This document shows, in pieces, positions 52,640 to 62,639 of a DNA stretch of 64,000 nt (positions within the stretch are counted from its first letter, which is position 1; the number at the start of each line of letters is the position of its first letter). The DNA is taken from positions 682,001-746,000 of the forward strand of contig NZ_BMIA01000002.1 in assembly GCF_014641595.1 (NCBI RefSeq). The letters are read 5' to 3'. Below the pieces are notes generated by a model. The model was not told where the DNA came from. It did not search any database and worked only from the letters and a program-made list of their open reading frames with translations. Both the position numbers and the translations under genes were made by a program. This stretch comes from Dyadobacter endophyticus (GTDB taxonomy: Bacteria; Bacteroidota; Bacteroidia; Cytophagales; Spirosomataceae).

Positions 52640-53776
52640 ATGCGCACCAATTCGGAAGGACACATTATTCAACTTGACGGCGTGCGCTTTATTGCAGTAG
52701 GGCTTGTTCTGCTCGATCACCTGATCGTAGAGATCAACATTATCCCGTTCGGGGCGCTCGGCGTGACCATTTTCTTCGTGCTCAGCGGTTTCCTCATCTC
52801 CCGTATTTTGCTCAAAAGCAAGGAAAAAACTTATGGGACGCCCGGAGGCTTCAAAAAATACCTGCGCAAGTTCCTGATTCGCAGAACGATCCGGATATTT
52901 CCGGTTTATTACCTGATCATCGCAATACTGTTCATTCTCAATGTGCCGCCAGTCCGTGATAAGCTGGCGTGGCTCGCATTGTACGGGACCAACATTTATA
53001 TTGCCCTGCACAAAACATGGATGGGCTCGGTGGACCATTTGTGGTCGCTGGCGGTGGAAGAGCAGGTATATCTCTTTTTCCCCTTCCTGATATTCTTTAT
53101 TCCAAAGAACAGATTGGTGCCTGTGCTGGGCTTAATGGGTATTTTCAGCATTCTGCTGCGCGCTTACATTTTCTATTCCGGCAGGATTCCCGGCACCAAC
53201 TTCGTCACAATGGCCGAATGGACGGTCGCATACGTATCCACGCCCGCTTGCTTCGATTCGTTCGCATTGGGTGGGCTTATGGCCTGGATGCAGCTTTACA
53301 AGAATGACCTGTTTGTCAAATTCTTCAACAAATCGTGGCCGGTTCTGCTCGGCTTACTGGGCTGGGTGCTGGTACAATGGTGGGCTAAATCGCTTGCTCA
53401 GCCTTTCAACTTCCCGTACGTAGTGCTCGACAGAACCTTGTCGTCCATTTTCGGGTTTATGCTCATAGGGCGCGCTGTGATGGGTTTCAAGGGCTGGATG
53501 GCCGCGTTTCTCGAAAATCCGGTGTGTATTTATCTTGGCAAAATCAGCTATGGCCTGTACCTGTACCACAATTTTGTATATAACCACTTTCACAGCGGTC
53601 CCATGCACCCAACGGTCAGGCTTTTCCGGAAAATCTATCAATATATCCCCAGCCTCGAAGGCAATATCGCATTCGAAGCAACGGTTGTAGTAGCGCTCAC
53701 TGTCTTAGTCGCATCGGTTTCCTGGCACTTTTTCGAGAAACCGATTAATGCCTTGAAAGACAAGTACGCTTACTAA
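52640..53776 (+). CDS. Acyltransferase 3 family (OafA/YrhL) O-acyltransferase
   Basis: 378 residues with ten or so transmembrane helices. Diagnostic motifs are the start IIQLDGVRFIAVGLVLLDHL with the catalytic-type His, LIRRTIRIFPVYYLI and GSVDHLWSLAVEEQVYLFFP. Acyltransferase-3 proteins move acyl groups, usually acetyl from acetyl-CoA, to sugars in the envelope. The absence of a fused SGNH domain means the transfer partner may be separate; an SGNH-type protein is encoded at 57287 in the same locus. It starts 2 bases after the preceding stop. Confidence 0.93.
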   Translation: MRTNSEGHIIQLDGVRFIAVGLVLLDHLIVEINIIPFGALGVTIFFVLSGFLISRILLKSKEKTYGTPGGFKKYLRKFLIRRTIRIFPVYYLIIAILFILNVPPVRDKLAWLALYGTNIYIALHKTWMGSVDHLWSLAVEEQVYLFFPFLIFFIPKNRLVPVLGLMGIFSILLRAYIFYSGRIPGTNFVTMAEWTVAYVSTPACFDSFALGGLMAWMQLYKNDLFVKFFNKSWPVLLGLLGWVLVQWWAKSLAQPFNFPYVVLDRTLSSIFGFMLIGRAVMGFKGWMAAFLENPVCIYLGKISYGLYLYHNFVYNHFHSGPMHPTVRLFRKIYQYIPSLEGNIAFEATVVVALTVLVASVSWHFFEKPINALKDKYAY

Positions 53777-53815
53777 ATAATGAAACCCCATAGCCCGGTT
53801 ACAGGCTTTATTTAT

Positions 53816-53823
53816 TAATTTCG
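53816..53823 (+). promoter_or_regulatory. Weak -7-like box before the soluble GT2 gene
   Basis: TAATTTCG differs from TAnnTTTG by one base and lies 25 bases before the GT2 start in the 72-base gap of the glycan locus; it could provide an internal promoter. Confidence 0.3.
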
Positions 53824-53848
53824 CGCAACATACCAAATACGCTTTTGC

Positions 53849-54592
53849 ATGTCATATCTTCTGAGTATAGTAATGCCCGCATACAATGAGCAGGATTGTA
53901 TCGAAAAAGTAGTTTATAATTGGACCACCTTCCTCAAAACCAAATTCCCCAACGATAACACTACCCTGATCGTCATCAACGACGGATCAAAAGACAATAC
54001 GAAGGTATTACTGGATGAACTCGACAAAAAGATCGACAACCTCACGGTGGTTCACCAGAAAAACGGCGGGCATGGTAATGCGGTTGTAAACGGCTACCGC
54101 AAGGCGCTGGAAGTTGGCTCCGAATATGTATTCCAGACCGACAGTGATGACCAGTTCGTTTCCGACGATTTCGACAAGCTCTGGGCCAAACGTTCCCAGT
54201 CGCAATTCATACTCGGTTACCGCCAGGTGCGGCACGATGCGGGCGTACGCCTCTTTATTACGAAATTCCTCCGCGGTACGATCTCTTCTGTTTATGGTAC
54301 ATTTATCATGGACAGCAATATTCCGTTCCGTCTGATCAAAGGAACATTCCTTCAAAAACTGATGGACCAGCTGCCCAACCCTGAACCGTTCGCACCGAAC
54401 ATTTTCCTGGCTGTGATGGCTAAAAAATCGGGACAGGAACTGTTCGATATCCCTATCACCCACAAAGACCGTGAAACCGGCACCGTTTCGATCGTGAAAT
54501 GGAACCTGTGGAAAGTTTGTATACGAAGCTTTAAAGAACTCTTGCGGTTTCGCCTCGAACTGAATGATAAAGTGAAAGCGATCCGCGCTTAA
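53849..54592 (+). CDS. GT2 glycosyltransferase (DPM1-like, soluble)
   Basis: 247 residues, a GT-A domain without C-terminal membrane helices. The motifs are IVMPAYNEQDCIEKVVYNW, VINDGSKDNT and FQTDSDDQFVSDDF, where the D-x-D metal site is present in an unusual DSDD form. Its resemblance to polyprenyl-phosphate mannose/glucose synthases suggests that it makes another lipid-linked sugar for the extracytoplasmic transferases of this locus. It lies 12 bases before the DUF3352 gene. Confidence 0.88.
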   Translation: MSYLLSIVMPAYNEQDCIEKVVYNWTTFLKTKFPNDNTTLIVINDGSKDNTKVLLDELDKKIDNLTVVHQKNGGHGNAVVNGYRKALEVGSEYVFQTDSDDQFVSDDFDKLWAKRSQSQFILGYRQVRHDAGVRLFITKFLRGTISSVYGTFIMDSNIPFRLIKGTFLQKLMDQLPNPEPFAPNIFLAVMAKKSGQELFDIPITHKDRETGTVSIVKWNLWKVCIRSFKELLRFRLELNDKVKAIRA

Positions 54593-54603
54593 AAAACAGG
54601 CTT

Positions 54604-57282
54604 GTGTCGAAAAAAAAACTGATTGCTATCCTGCTGGTCGTACTTATCGCGTCAGCAGGATATTTCCTGTTCAAATGGTCGAGGGGTTCGTCGGCAGCCT
54701 GGCAATTCATCCCGTCCAATGCCGTGGTGGTAATCACCAGCGAGCATTTGCAAGATTCGGCCTATACGGCTACCGAGGCCTCGCTTGACCTCAAACGGCT
54801 TCCCCTCCTGGACATCGCCAGCGATAATCTGACATTGCTCAACCTGCTGACGAAAGATCCTAAAAAACTCAAAACATTCCTGAAAGGCAAAGCCCTTTCG
54901 TACTCCTATCACCCGCGTACGAGCACGGAATGGGGGGTGATCATGTACATTCCCGTAACGGAAGAGGAAACCAAATGGCTCGCCAGCCCGCAGCACGCCA
55001 ACATTCGGCTTCTGCACCATAACTTCCAGGACCACCGCATTACCGACGCCATCGACGCCAATTCGCGGCCGCTGTTCTCCTATCTGGTCAAAGACCACTT
55101 CCTGATCGTGAGCTATTACGGTGATCTGATTGAAGACGCCGTGCGTGCGTCGTCACTCAATATCGCCTCGTTCAGGCTGCGCTCACGCTTTTCGAATATC
55201 AATGATTCTGACTACGGAACGAGCATTTACCTGCGCACGGACGCCTGGAAATCCGTCATGTCGATGGAGAATGTGGCTACCCTGGCCGAGTTTGGCAAGA
55301 GTTTCCCCTCCTATCAGGATTTTCACATCGAAAAAGCCGAAAGTAAGGGTAATCTGGTCGTTAAATCGGACGGGGCGGATGCGCCGGATTATTACCTGGC
55401 CGAAATCCTGAAAGATAACCCCGGCACGCCATTCCTCGGGCATAAGCACGTTTCCCAGCAAACTTCCTTTTTGTACCGCGCAGCTGCATTCGACAAGGCG
55501 GCTTTCAAGGCAGCTTTTGCGAAATGGCATAGTAAATACAAGTCTCCGGCCTGGGACAAACTCAACTACTATATCGCGGGCGAAAGCAGTGTGCTGGTCG
55601 ATAATATTGGTTCGGAATTTGTGCTATGCCAATTGGAAGAAAACAACAGCATTACCGACGGTAAAATACTGCTCACGGAATTTTCCAATTACGATAAAGT
55701 GAGGCCGGTGCTGCAAAAACTCGCGCGCCTGGCCAACCAGGAAAGCAACGCTTCCGCCGACCAGTACCAGGGCTATGACATTTACTCGGTACCCGTTCCT
55801 GAACTGCCGGCAGGATTGTATGGCCCGATGTTTACCGGCTTTCCGCGCAGCTACATCACTTATATCGCGCCCTACCTTGTGATCAGCAACAATTCGCAGG
55901 TTTTACAAAACTATATTGTCGATTACGAAAACCAGATCACCTGGAAACAGTCGCCTGAATACGACAGCGTGCTCACGAACGTGAACAACGAGGCGCAGCT
56001 TTCGATGATCGTGAACCTGCGGAAGGCGCAATCGGGCGAGGAGACGCAGGTAAGCAAGAAGTACAGCGACCTGACTGCCAAAATTGAGTCGATTACCCTG
56101 CAATGTCGTTTTGAAGGCAACGAGGCATTTCCGGAACTGACATTCCATCCCAAAAAACGGCAAACCGCCAGTAAGGTACTCAACCGTACGTTCCTGAATA
56201 TCGACATAGAATGGCCGGATATCTACGATGCGGAACTAGCCGCATTGCAAAACCCGATCGACGGAAGTTCGGAAATATTACTGACCGACAAGGAACATAA
56301 TCTACTCAGAACGAATAACCTGCGCGAAGGAAAAACGCAAGCGATTGCAAAGCTGAACGGCCCCATCAGCACAGCCGCTTACAAAGTCGACTTCCTGAAC
56401 ATCGGCCGCCAGCAACGTATTTTCGCCACCGGCCGCACGGTGTACGCATTGGATGAAGACGACTCCACCAATGTATCCGCATTCCAGGCGCATTTGCCTA
56501 CCTCCGACCCTATTTCGGCATTGTACCTTATCGACGGCGGAGAGGACGGCAGTAACCGGTTTATCGTCAAGAGTTCGGCGGAAGAGCTGTTTGTTTGGGA
56601 AAGTGTGACCCGCTCACTCAAAAGGTTGAACCATTCGGTGGATTTCGAGAAGATTGTCGGACCGGTTGTAGCCTTGAACCAGATCGGCAACAGGGGCTTC
56701 ATCGTGACGCAGCAGAATGGAAAGATCTATTTATTGAAAGAAAACGGGACGGTAAAACCCGGCTTCCCGGTCGATATCCTGACGCGCGCCGAAAGTCCGT
56801 TTACCTGGGCGCAAAATCCGCAGACCGGTCAGCCGGAGCTCGCGGGCGTGAGCGTGTCGGGTGAGCTGATCCGCATTACGCTGGACGGTAAAATCACTTC
56901 CCGCCGGCAGCTCCTGCGTCCCGAACCGGGTTCACGCTTCCGGATCCTTTTTGACCGCAATTCGCTGGATTGGATATTGGTCCGCTCCGTTAATTCAAAA
57001 ACCGCCATTATTACCAAAGACGGTCGTGAACTGTTCGAAATCAAGGATATTTTACCCAATTCAACAATCCAATACCATTTTTTCGGCGTCGACAACCGGT
57101 TTATTACGATCAAATCGGGCAACTATACCACGGTTTTTGACATGAATGGAAAGCGCCTCGGCGACAAAGCTATCCCGTCGGAAATGCCGGTGCAGCTCAC
57201 CTATCAGCCCGGTTATTATAAATTATTGATATTCAGCCGGTCGGAAAAGAAAATACAGGTCTGGTCGATCAAGTTGAGATAA
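54604..57282 (+). CDS. Membrane-anchored DUF3352/beta-propeller-like protein
   Basis: 892 residues starting at a GTG (54604) that gives the natural start SKKKLIAILLVVLIASAGYFLF, a single N-terminal membrane anchor. Residues about 30-520 resemble DUF3352 (PSNAVVVITSEHLQDS, LLDIASDNLTLLNLL), with an extracytoplasmic alpha/beta fold of unknown function. Residues about 540-892 are built of short beta repeats resembling a propeller (EILLTDKEHNLLRTN, FIVTQQNGKIYLL, FTTVFDMNGKRLG-like). The protein probably scaffolds or senses glycan at the outer face of the inner membrane. It lies 4 bases before the SGNH-type gene. Confidence 0.72.
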   Translation: MSKKKLIAILLVVLIASAGYFLFKWSRGSSAAWQFIPSNAVVVITSEHLQDSAYTATEASLDLKRLPLLDIASDNLTLLNLLTKDPKKLKTFLKGKALSYSYHPRTSTEWGVIMYIPVTEEETKWLASPQHANIRLLHHNFQDHRITDAIDANSRPLFSYLVKDHFLIVSYYGDLIEDAVRASSLNIASFRLRSRFSNINDSDYGTSIYLRTDAWKSVMSMENVATLAEFGKSFPSYQDFHIEKAESKGNLVVKSDGADAPDYYLAEILKDNPGTPFLGHKHVSQQTSFLYRAAAFDKAAFKAAFAKWHSKYKSPAWDKLNYYIAGESSVLVDNIGSEFVLCQLEENNSITDGKILLTEFSNYDKVRPVLQKLARLANQESNASADQYQGYDIYSVPVPELPAGLYGPMFTGFPRSYITYIAPYLVISNNSQVLQNYIVDYENQITWKQSPEYDSVLTNVNNEAQLSMIVNLRKAQSGEETQVSKKYSDLTAKIESITLQCRFEGNEAFPELTFHPKKRQTASKVLNRTFLNIDIEWPDIYDAELAALQNPIDGSSEILLTDKEHNLLRTNNLREGKTQAIAKLNGPISTAAYKVDFLNIGRQQRIFATGRTVYALDEDDSTNVSAFQAHLPTSDPISALYLIDGGEDGSNRFIVKSSAEELFVWESVTRSLKRLNHSVDFEKIVGPVVALNQIGNRGFIVTQQNGKIYLLKENGTVKPGFPVDILTRAESPFTWAQNPQTGQPELAGVSVSGELIRITLDGKITSRRQLLRPEPGSRFRILFDRNSLDWILVRSVNSKTAIITKDGRELFEIKDILPNSTIQYHFFGVDNRFITIKSGNYTTVFDMNGKRLGDKAIPSEMPVQLTYQPGYYKLLIFSRSEKKIQVWSIKLR

Positions 57283-57286
57283 TGCT

Positions 57287-58318
57287 ATGAAAATTTTAAG
57301 ATATATCGCTCTGGCCGCTGGCTGCCTGATCTGGGCCGTGGGACTCATTCCGACCATTTTACCCTGGCTTTGGAAAGAACAGGTCGTGGAAGACGGTTAT
57401 CAGTATGGCGATCTTTACAAACTCTCGAACCTGTCCGGGTTTCGCGATCCGCGCCATCAGTGCACCGGGTATATCCCCCCTGTTCGGCCGCAGTCTGCGA
57501 AAAAAGTGCATTTGTACATCATCGGCGATAGTTTTACGGAAAAAGGAAGGGTTGAAAAGAAGGACTTTCCGGTAGATGAATACACCTGGGTGAAATGGTC
57601 CGACTTCCTGCATATTAAACTCGATACAACCGAACACAACATTCTTCTGATCGAAAGCGTCGAACGGCATTTCCGCCAGAAATTCGCATCGTCGGTCCTA
57701 ACCGTGCTCGTTCCCGACACCGCGACATTTGTTCGGGATGGGGCTCCCGCTAAGTTCATGTACCGCCTCGACGAAGCGTTCAAAGGCTCGCATACTGCCG
57801 ACAGACTCGACGGTTTTCTCTTCCAGAACGACTTCGTGCTGCGCCTGAAAGAATGGAAATCCGATTTTAATCACCGCTTTTTTAACCGCACCGGTTCGGG
57901 TGTCACACTGGTAAACGACGATCGCGATATCGTGTATTACATGGATACCGACACGCCTAATATCACCTCGGCATTCACGCCGGTTCGCGCTACGGAAGTT
58001 GATTCGATGGTAACTAATCTCAACGCAAGCCGCGACTTCGCCGATTCGCTGGGCTTTAACAATGTGATATTGTCTATTATCCCAAATAAGGTTTCGGTGC
58101 TCAGCCCCGATTATGGTCCGTACAACAATGTGATCGAGAAGATATACAATCATCCCAAACTAGCGGTACCATATATCGATATCCTTCCCGATTTCCGGCG
58201 CATGGGCCGCTCGGCATATCTGAAAGGCGATTCCCACTGGACTTGCGAGGGGCAGACGCTCTGGTTGAATAAAATCAATGCGCTGATCAACCGGCTCGTG
58301 GCCGAACCTGCTTCCTAG
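57287..58318 (+). CDS. AlgX/AlgJ-like SGNH-domain protein
   Basis: 343 residues with an N-terminal signal anchor (YIALAAGCLIWAVGLIPTIL). A serine-hydrolase type I block is present: YIIGDSFTEKG with S82 and, near the C-terminus, KGDSHWTCEG with H317, the DHHW-like catalytic His pattern of AlgX/AlgJ and related O-acyltransferases. Those proteins transfer acetyl groups to polysaccharide in the periplasm. The gene ends the glycan locus and follows an acyltransferase-3 gene by three genes, which fits a two-step O-acylation. Assignment to the AlgX family is from motifs only. Confidence 0.72.
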   Translation: MKILRYIALAAGCLIWAVGLIPTILPWLWKEQVVEDGYQYGDLYKLSNLSGFRDPRHQCTGYIPPVRPQSAKKVHLYIIGDSFTEKGRVEKKDFPVDEYTWVKWSDFLHIKLDTTEHNILLIESVERHFRQKFASSVLTVLVPDTATFVRDGAPAKFMYRLDEAFKGSHTADRLDGFLFQNDFVLRLKEWKSDFNHRFFNRTGSGVTLVNDDRDIVYYMDTDTPNITSAFTPVRATEVDSMVTNLNASRDFADSLGFNNVILSIIPNKVSVLSPDYGPYNNVIEKIYNHPKLAVPYIDILPDFRRMGRSAYLKGDSHWTCEGQTLWLNKINALINRLVAEPAS

Positions 58319-58326
58319 TCAACCGC

Positions 58327-59571
58327 TTATTCCTCGTCGGGAAGGCGGGCGGTCAGCTTACTCACCGTGAGCCCCTGGACGATGATCGAGAACAGCACCA
58401 CAAAATAGGTGATCGCAAGCAACACGTCTTTGTTAAGATCCTGATCAATGGATAATGCCAGCGCGATGGACACGCCTCCCCGCAATCCACCCCATACCAA
58501 TATCGTAATCGATTTCTTCCCGAAACGCGTCCTGAATGGAATCAGTTTGACCGGAATGTAGATCGAAATAAAACGTGCCGAAAGCACTACCACGATGGCC
58601 GCCAGTCCTGCCCAGCCATATTGCTTCATATCCGGAATGAGCAGCAATTCGAAACCGATGATCAGGAACAGGATCGCATTCAGGATTTCATCGATCAGCT
58701 CCCAGAACTTATCAATATAGTCACGTTCCGTATCCGAAACCGCACCGGGGTTTTTACCATAGTTACCTACTACCAGGCCCGCCGCCACCATTGCGAGAGG
58801 GCCCGACATATGCAATGCCTGTGCAGCCAGATGCCCGCCCATCACGATCGCGAGCGTAATGAGCACATGGACATTGTAGCCGTCTACCCGGTACATCATT
58901 TTGGAACCCAGAAAACCGAGCGCCAGGCCGAGCAAAATCCCGCCAATCGCCTCTTTGACAAACAATCCGGCGATCCCTGTAAACGATGTATTCACCTCTT
59001 CCCCGCGCGCCAGCGCAAGCATGAGAATGAACACCACCACCGCCATACCATCGTTGAAAAGCGATTCACCGGCGATCTTGGTTTCGAGGGATTTGGGAAC
59101 GCCTGCCTGTTTGAGGATACCGAGCACAGCAATAGGGTCGGTAGGCGAAATCAATGCGCCGAACACAAGACATTGGATCAGCGGAATGGTAATGCCGAGC
59201 AAAGGCAGAATATAATACATTAGAAAACCGATCACGAAGGTCGATATCACGACGCTGACGGTCGAAAAAATGATCACCGGCATGCGCTGTTCGCGGAGAT
59301 CTTCCAAATGCAAATGGATGGCACCCGCAAAAAGCAGGAAATTGAGCATCGCCCCCATGAGTATTTCCGTAAGGTCGACGCTCGCAATGAGCGTGGAAAT
59401 GCGGATGAACGTGCGCGGAAATATGCTGTCGGTTGCGATAAGCCCCAGTGAAACCATCAATGCGATCACCATGACGCCGATGGACGGAGGTAATTTCAGA
59501 AACCGGGAATTGAGGTAGGAAAATATCGCAGAGAGGACAATTAAGGCAGAAAAAGAGTAATACAGCTCCAT
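58327..59571 (-). CDS. CPA1-family Na+/H+ antiporter
   Basis: About 414 residues from the ATG at 59571 (MELYYSFSALI...). Twelve or so transmembrane helices carry the CPA1 motifs ISPTDPIAVLGILKQ and ESLFNDGMAVVVFI, where ND is the ion-binding pair, and GLRGGVSIALALS near the end. It exchanges Na+ (or K+) for H+ for pH and salt homeostasis. It ends 8 bases from the convergent SGNH gene, without a visible hairpin between them. Confidence 0.93.
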   Translation of the reverse strand: MELYYSFSALIVLSAIFSYLNSRFLKLPPSIGVMVIALMVSLGLIATDSIFPRTFIRISTLIASVDLTEILMGAMLNFLLFAGAIHLHLEDLREQRMPVIIFSTVSVVISTFVIGFLMYYILPLLGITIPLIQCLVFGALISPTDPIAVLGILKQAGVPKSLETKIAGESLFNDGMAVVVFILMLALARGEEVNTSFTGIAGLFVKEAIGGILLGLALGFLGSKMMYRVDGYNVHVLITLAIVMGGHLAAQALHMSGPLAMVAAGLVVGNYGKNPGAVSDTERDYIDKFWELIDEILNAILFLIIGFELLLIPDMKQYGWAGLAAIVVVLSARFISIYIPVKLIPFRTRFGKKSITILVWGGLRGGVSIALALSIDQDLNKDVLLAITYFVVLFSIIVQGLTVSKLTARLPDEE

Positions 59572-59728
59572 GAAAATATTTTTTAGACTAGTCAAAAATA
59601 GAAAATTAAGGGCTCGCATTCAAGGCGGAAGGAGCCACGCGGGCAAACTCTAATAGTATTCTAATCGATTGTTTTCCTACATTAGTAATCCAAAGGTTGC
59701 TTTGTCATTCAACGCTTCGCTATCAACT

Positions 59729-60877
59729 ATGCAAAAGACTCTGGCAAATTTCAAGCCGTGGCCGTCCAGGCATTTTTACCCGGTTTTGATGCTGCTAATC
59801 GGTATCTTCCCCGCTCGGCCCGTATTTTCACAAACCGGAAAACTGAAACCCGGCTTCGACAAGGCCGAGTACCAGGAGCTCGTGTATATGCACGCCCTGC
59901 TGTACGACACCGCCATGACCAACCGGCAAAAGTTCAAGGTACCGCGGCCGACCAGGGCCGACTCCATTTATTCCTCTCCCGTGATGGGGCTTGACAATCG
60001 CTGGGGGCTTTGGAAAAATAAATCTTCGGTAGGCGTGATCAATCTCCGCGGTACGACGATGAACGCCGTAGGCTGGCTTGAAAATTTCTATGCCGCGATG
60101 GTACCCGCACACGGGGAACTCAAAATCAGCGGGGATTATACATTCAAATATCATCTGGCCGATAATCCGAAGGCAGCCGTGCACGTTGGTTGGCTCGTCG
60201 GTACGGCCTATCTCGCCAGGGATATCGTCCCGAAAATCGATTCATTGTACAAAACCGGCGTTAAGGATTTCCTGATCATGGGCCACAGCCAGGGCGGGGC
60301 GCTCAGCTTTCTCATGACGGCCCATTTGTATTCGTTGCAAAAACAGGGTGCATTACCCAAAGACATCCGTTTCAAAACCTACGCCAGTGCCGCCCCCAAA
60401 GTGGGAAATACCTATTTTGCTTATGAATATGAACACCTGATCGACGGCGGCTGGGGTTATAATGTGATCAACTCTGCCGACTGGGTGCCGGAAGTGCCAT
60501 TTTCGGTACAAACCCTCGCCGATTTCAACAATACCAATCCTTTCAAGAATATCGACGGCATTATCAAAAAGCAAAAGCTCATTGCCCGCATTGGCATGAG
60601 GCACGCTTACAAGGGTTTGCGAAAGCCGAGCGAAAAGGCGCAGCGCAATTATGAGAAGTACCTGGGCAAGTATGCGGGAAAGATCGTCTCCAAAAACCTG
60701 CCCGAATACCAATCACCGGCCTTCTATAAGAGCAGCAATTACGTACGCACTGGGCCGACGATCGTGCTGCTGGCCGATGCCGCATATTATACGCAATTTG
60801 AAGATTCGGACCAGAACGTCTTTATCCATCATGGTCTGCATCCCTACCTCCACCTGATCGAACAATACAAATACTAA
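59729..60877 (+). CDS. Secreted class 3 lipase-like alpha/beta hydrolase
   Basis: About 382 residues from the ATG at 59729 with a signal peptide ending near ARPVFS. The nucleophile elbow is FLIMGHSQGGALSFL (S187), as in lipase class 3 proteins, preceded by the oxyanion-side strand VGVINLRGTTMNAVGW. Catalytic Asp and His candidates are in NSADWVPEVPF and the final HHGLHPYLHLIEQ. It should cleave lipid or polyester bonds outside the cytoplasm; the substrate is unknown. It precedes the M14 peptidase by 7 bases. Confidence 0.85.
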   Translation: MQKTLANFKPWPSRHFYPVLMLLIGIFPARPVFSQTGKLKPGFDKAEYQELVYMHALLYDTAMTNRQKFKVPRPTRADSIYSSPVMGLDNRWGLWKNKSSVGVINLRGTTMNAVGWLENFYAAMVPAHGELKISGDYTFKYHLADNPKAAVHVGWLVGTAYLARDIVPKIDSLYKTGVKDFLIMGHSQGGALSFLMTAHLYSLQKQGALPKDIRFKTYASAAPKVGNTYFAYEYEHLIDGGWGYNVINSADWVPEVPFSVQTLADFNNTNPFKNIDGIIKKQKLIARIGMRHAYKGLRKPSEKAQRNYEKYLGKYAGKIVSKNLPEYQSPAFYKSSNYVRTGPTIVLLADAAYYTQFEDSDQNVFIHHGLHPYLHLIEQYKY

Positions 60878-60884
60878 CCCCTTC

Positions 60885-62639
60885 ATGCGCTCCAAACTGA
60901 CACTAACCCTGCGGGGCATCCTGCCGGGCATCCTGCTGGGCATTGCATTTCCCGCCGCTGCCCAGTACCAGACCCTATTTGAAAAAAGCGGCGGCAAACA
61001 AACGCCTACCTACGAGGAAGGCATTGCATTTTACCGGCAGCTCGCGCGGAATTTCCCGCAGGTGCAAATGCAGGAAAAAGGCCCTACCGACAGCGGCCGG
61101 CCATTGCATCTGATATTGTATTCAAGAAATAAGGTTTTTGATATTAAAAAACTGAAAGCACAGGGAAAAGCTGTTTTGTTCATCAACAATGCCATTCACC
61201 CGGGTGAGCCCGATGGCGTGGATGCGTCGATGATGCTGTTGCGGGATATGCTCATTCATCCTGCCAAATTTCCGGAACTGGACAGCGTCGTGGTCGCCAT
61301 TATCCCATTCTACAACATCGGGGGTGCATTGAACCGCAACAATACCACACGCACCAATCAGGTCGGGCCGGAGGAATATGGTTTTCGGGGAAATGCGCGG
61401 AATTACGATCTGAACAGAGATTTCATCAAATCGGACACCCGGAATGCACGGAGTTTCGCGGCCATTTTCCATGCGCTCGATCCCGATCTCTTCGCGGATA
61501 CGCACGTAAGCAACGGAGCCGATTATCAATATGTGATGACGCTCGATTATGCCCAGAAAGACAAGCTCGGCGGCCCGCTCGGCGACTTTACCGACAAGGT
61601 TTTCCTGCCTTACATGTACAAGCATTTGAAAGAAACAGGCTACGAAGCGACGCCCTACGTGAATGCTTACGGACAGACGCCTGACAAGGGTTTTGTCCAG
61701 TTTCCCGACTGGCCACGCTATTCAACGGGCTATGCGGCTTTGTTTCATACAATAGGTGTAATGACCGAAACGCACATGCTGAAACCCTATGATCAGCGCG
61801 TGAAATCGACTTATGCCTATTTGCACGGCAACATCAGGTTCCTGGCCGCATATCGCAAAGCTTTGCTGAAACTTCGGAATGAGACGAAAGAGGCGGTTAA
61901 AAAGCAAGAGAAATTTGCCATTACCTGGCAAGTCGATAAGTCAAAACAATCTACTATCGCATTCAAAGGCTACGAACCGGAGTACATACCGAGCGAAGTG
62001 AGCGGGTTGCCCAGGCTGCATTACGACCGCTCAAAACCGTTTACGAAGGACATTCCGTTTTACGACACCTACGTTCCGCTGGATGAGGTGACCCGGCCCG
62101 AAGCTTACATTATCCCGCAGGGCTGGCATAATATAGTAGAGCTGCTGCGATTGAATGGTGTTGAAATGAATGTGCTTGACAAAGATTCGGAGATTAATGT
62201 GGAAACCTACCATATCCAAGAACTGGAAACTCCGAAACAGCCATTTGAAGGGCATTACTGGCACACTTCCGTCAAGCTAAGGACCGAAAAACAGAAGCTG
62301 ATTTTCAAAAAAGGCGACTGGGTTGTTCCTGCCGATCAATCCGCCAACCGCTATATTATCGAAACCCTCGAACCGAAAGCAGTGGATTCTTTTTTCAAAT
62401 GGAATTTCTTTGACACCATTTTACAGGCGAAGGAGCATTACTCGGGCTACGTTTTTGAAGATCTTGCCTCGGATTTGCTTAAAAAATCACCCGAATTGAA
62501 AGCGAGACTCGAAGAGAAACGTAAAGCCGATCCTGAGTTTGCCAAGAACGGCAATGCACAGCTGGATTTTATTTATCAAAATTCGGATTACGCGGAAAAG
62601 GAATATATGCGCTATCCCATTTTCCGCGTCGTCAAATGA
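60885..62639 (+). CDS. Secreted M14-family zinc carboxypeptidase
   Basis: 584 residues with a signal peptide (LRGILPGILLGIAFPAAA). Zinc ligands are H105 and E108 in NAIHPGEPDG and H207 in FADTHVSNGADYQY; the catalytic Glu is E295 in GVMTETHML. An Arg-rich substrate-binding segment NYDLNRDFIK lies between. The last 200 residues form an extra beta-rich domain. It probably trims C-terminal residues from extracellular peptides. It shares an operon with the lipase and abuts the next convergent gene with no gap. Confidence 0.92.
   Translation: MRSKLTLTLRGILPGILLGIAFPAAAQYQTLFEKSGGKQTPTYEEGIAFYRQLARNFPQVQMQEKGPTDSGRPLHLILYSRNKVFDIKKLKAQGKAVLFINNAIHPGEPDGVDASMMLLRDMLIHPAKFPELDSVVVAIIPFYNIGGALNRNNTTRTNQVGPEEYGFRGNARNYDLNRDFIKSDTRNARSFAAIFHALDPDLFADTHVSNGADYQYVMTLDYAQKDKLGGPLGDFTDKVFLPYMYKHLKETGYEATPYVNAYGQTPDKGFVQFPDWPRYSTGYAALFHTIGVMTETHMLKPYDQRVKSTYAYLHGNIRFLAAYRKALLKLRNETKEAVKKQEKFAITWQVDKSKQSTIAFKGYEPEYIPSEVSGLPRLHYDRSKPFTKDIPFYDTYVPLDEVTRPEAYIIPQGWHNIVELLRLNGVEMNVLDKDSEINVETYHIQELETPKQPFEGHYWHTSVKLRTEKQKLIFKKGDWVVPADQSANRYIIETLEPKAVDSFFKWNFFDTILQAKEHYSGYVFEDLASDLLKKSPELKARLEEKRKADPEFAKNGNAQLDFIYQNSDYAEKEYMRYPIFRVVK

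Noticed and set aside
59572..59728. TTCTAATCG and GCAAACTC before the lipase gene, resembling the TTAAAC-TCTAA promoter
   Set aside because: The upstream element is not TTAAAC and does not sit at the 18-base spacing, so it was not counted in the proposed regulon.
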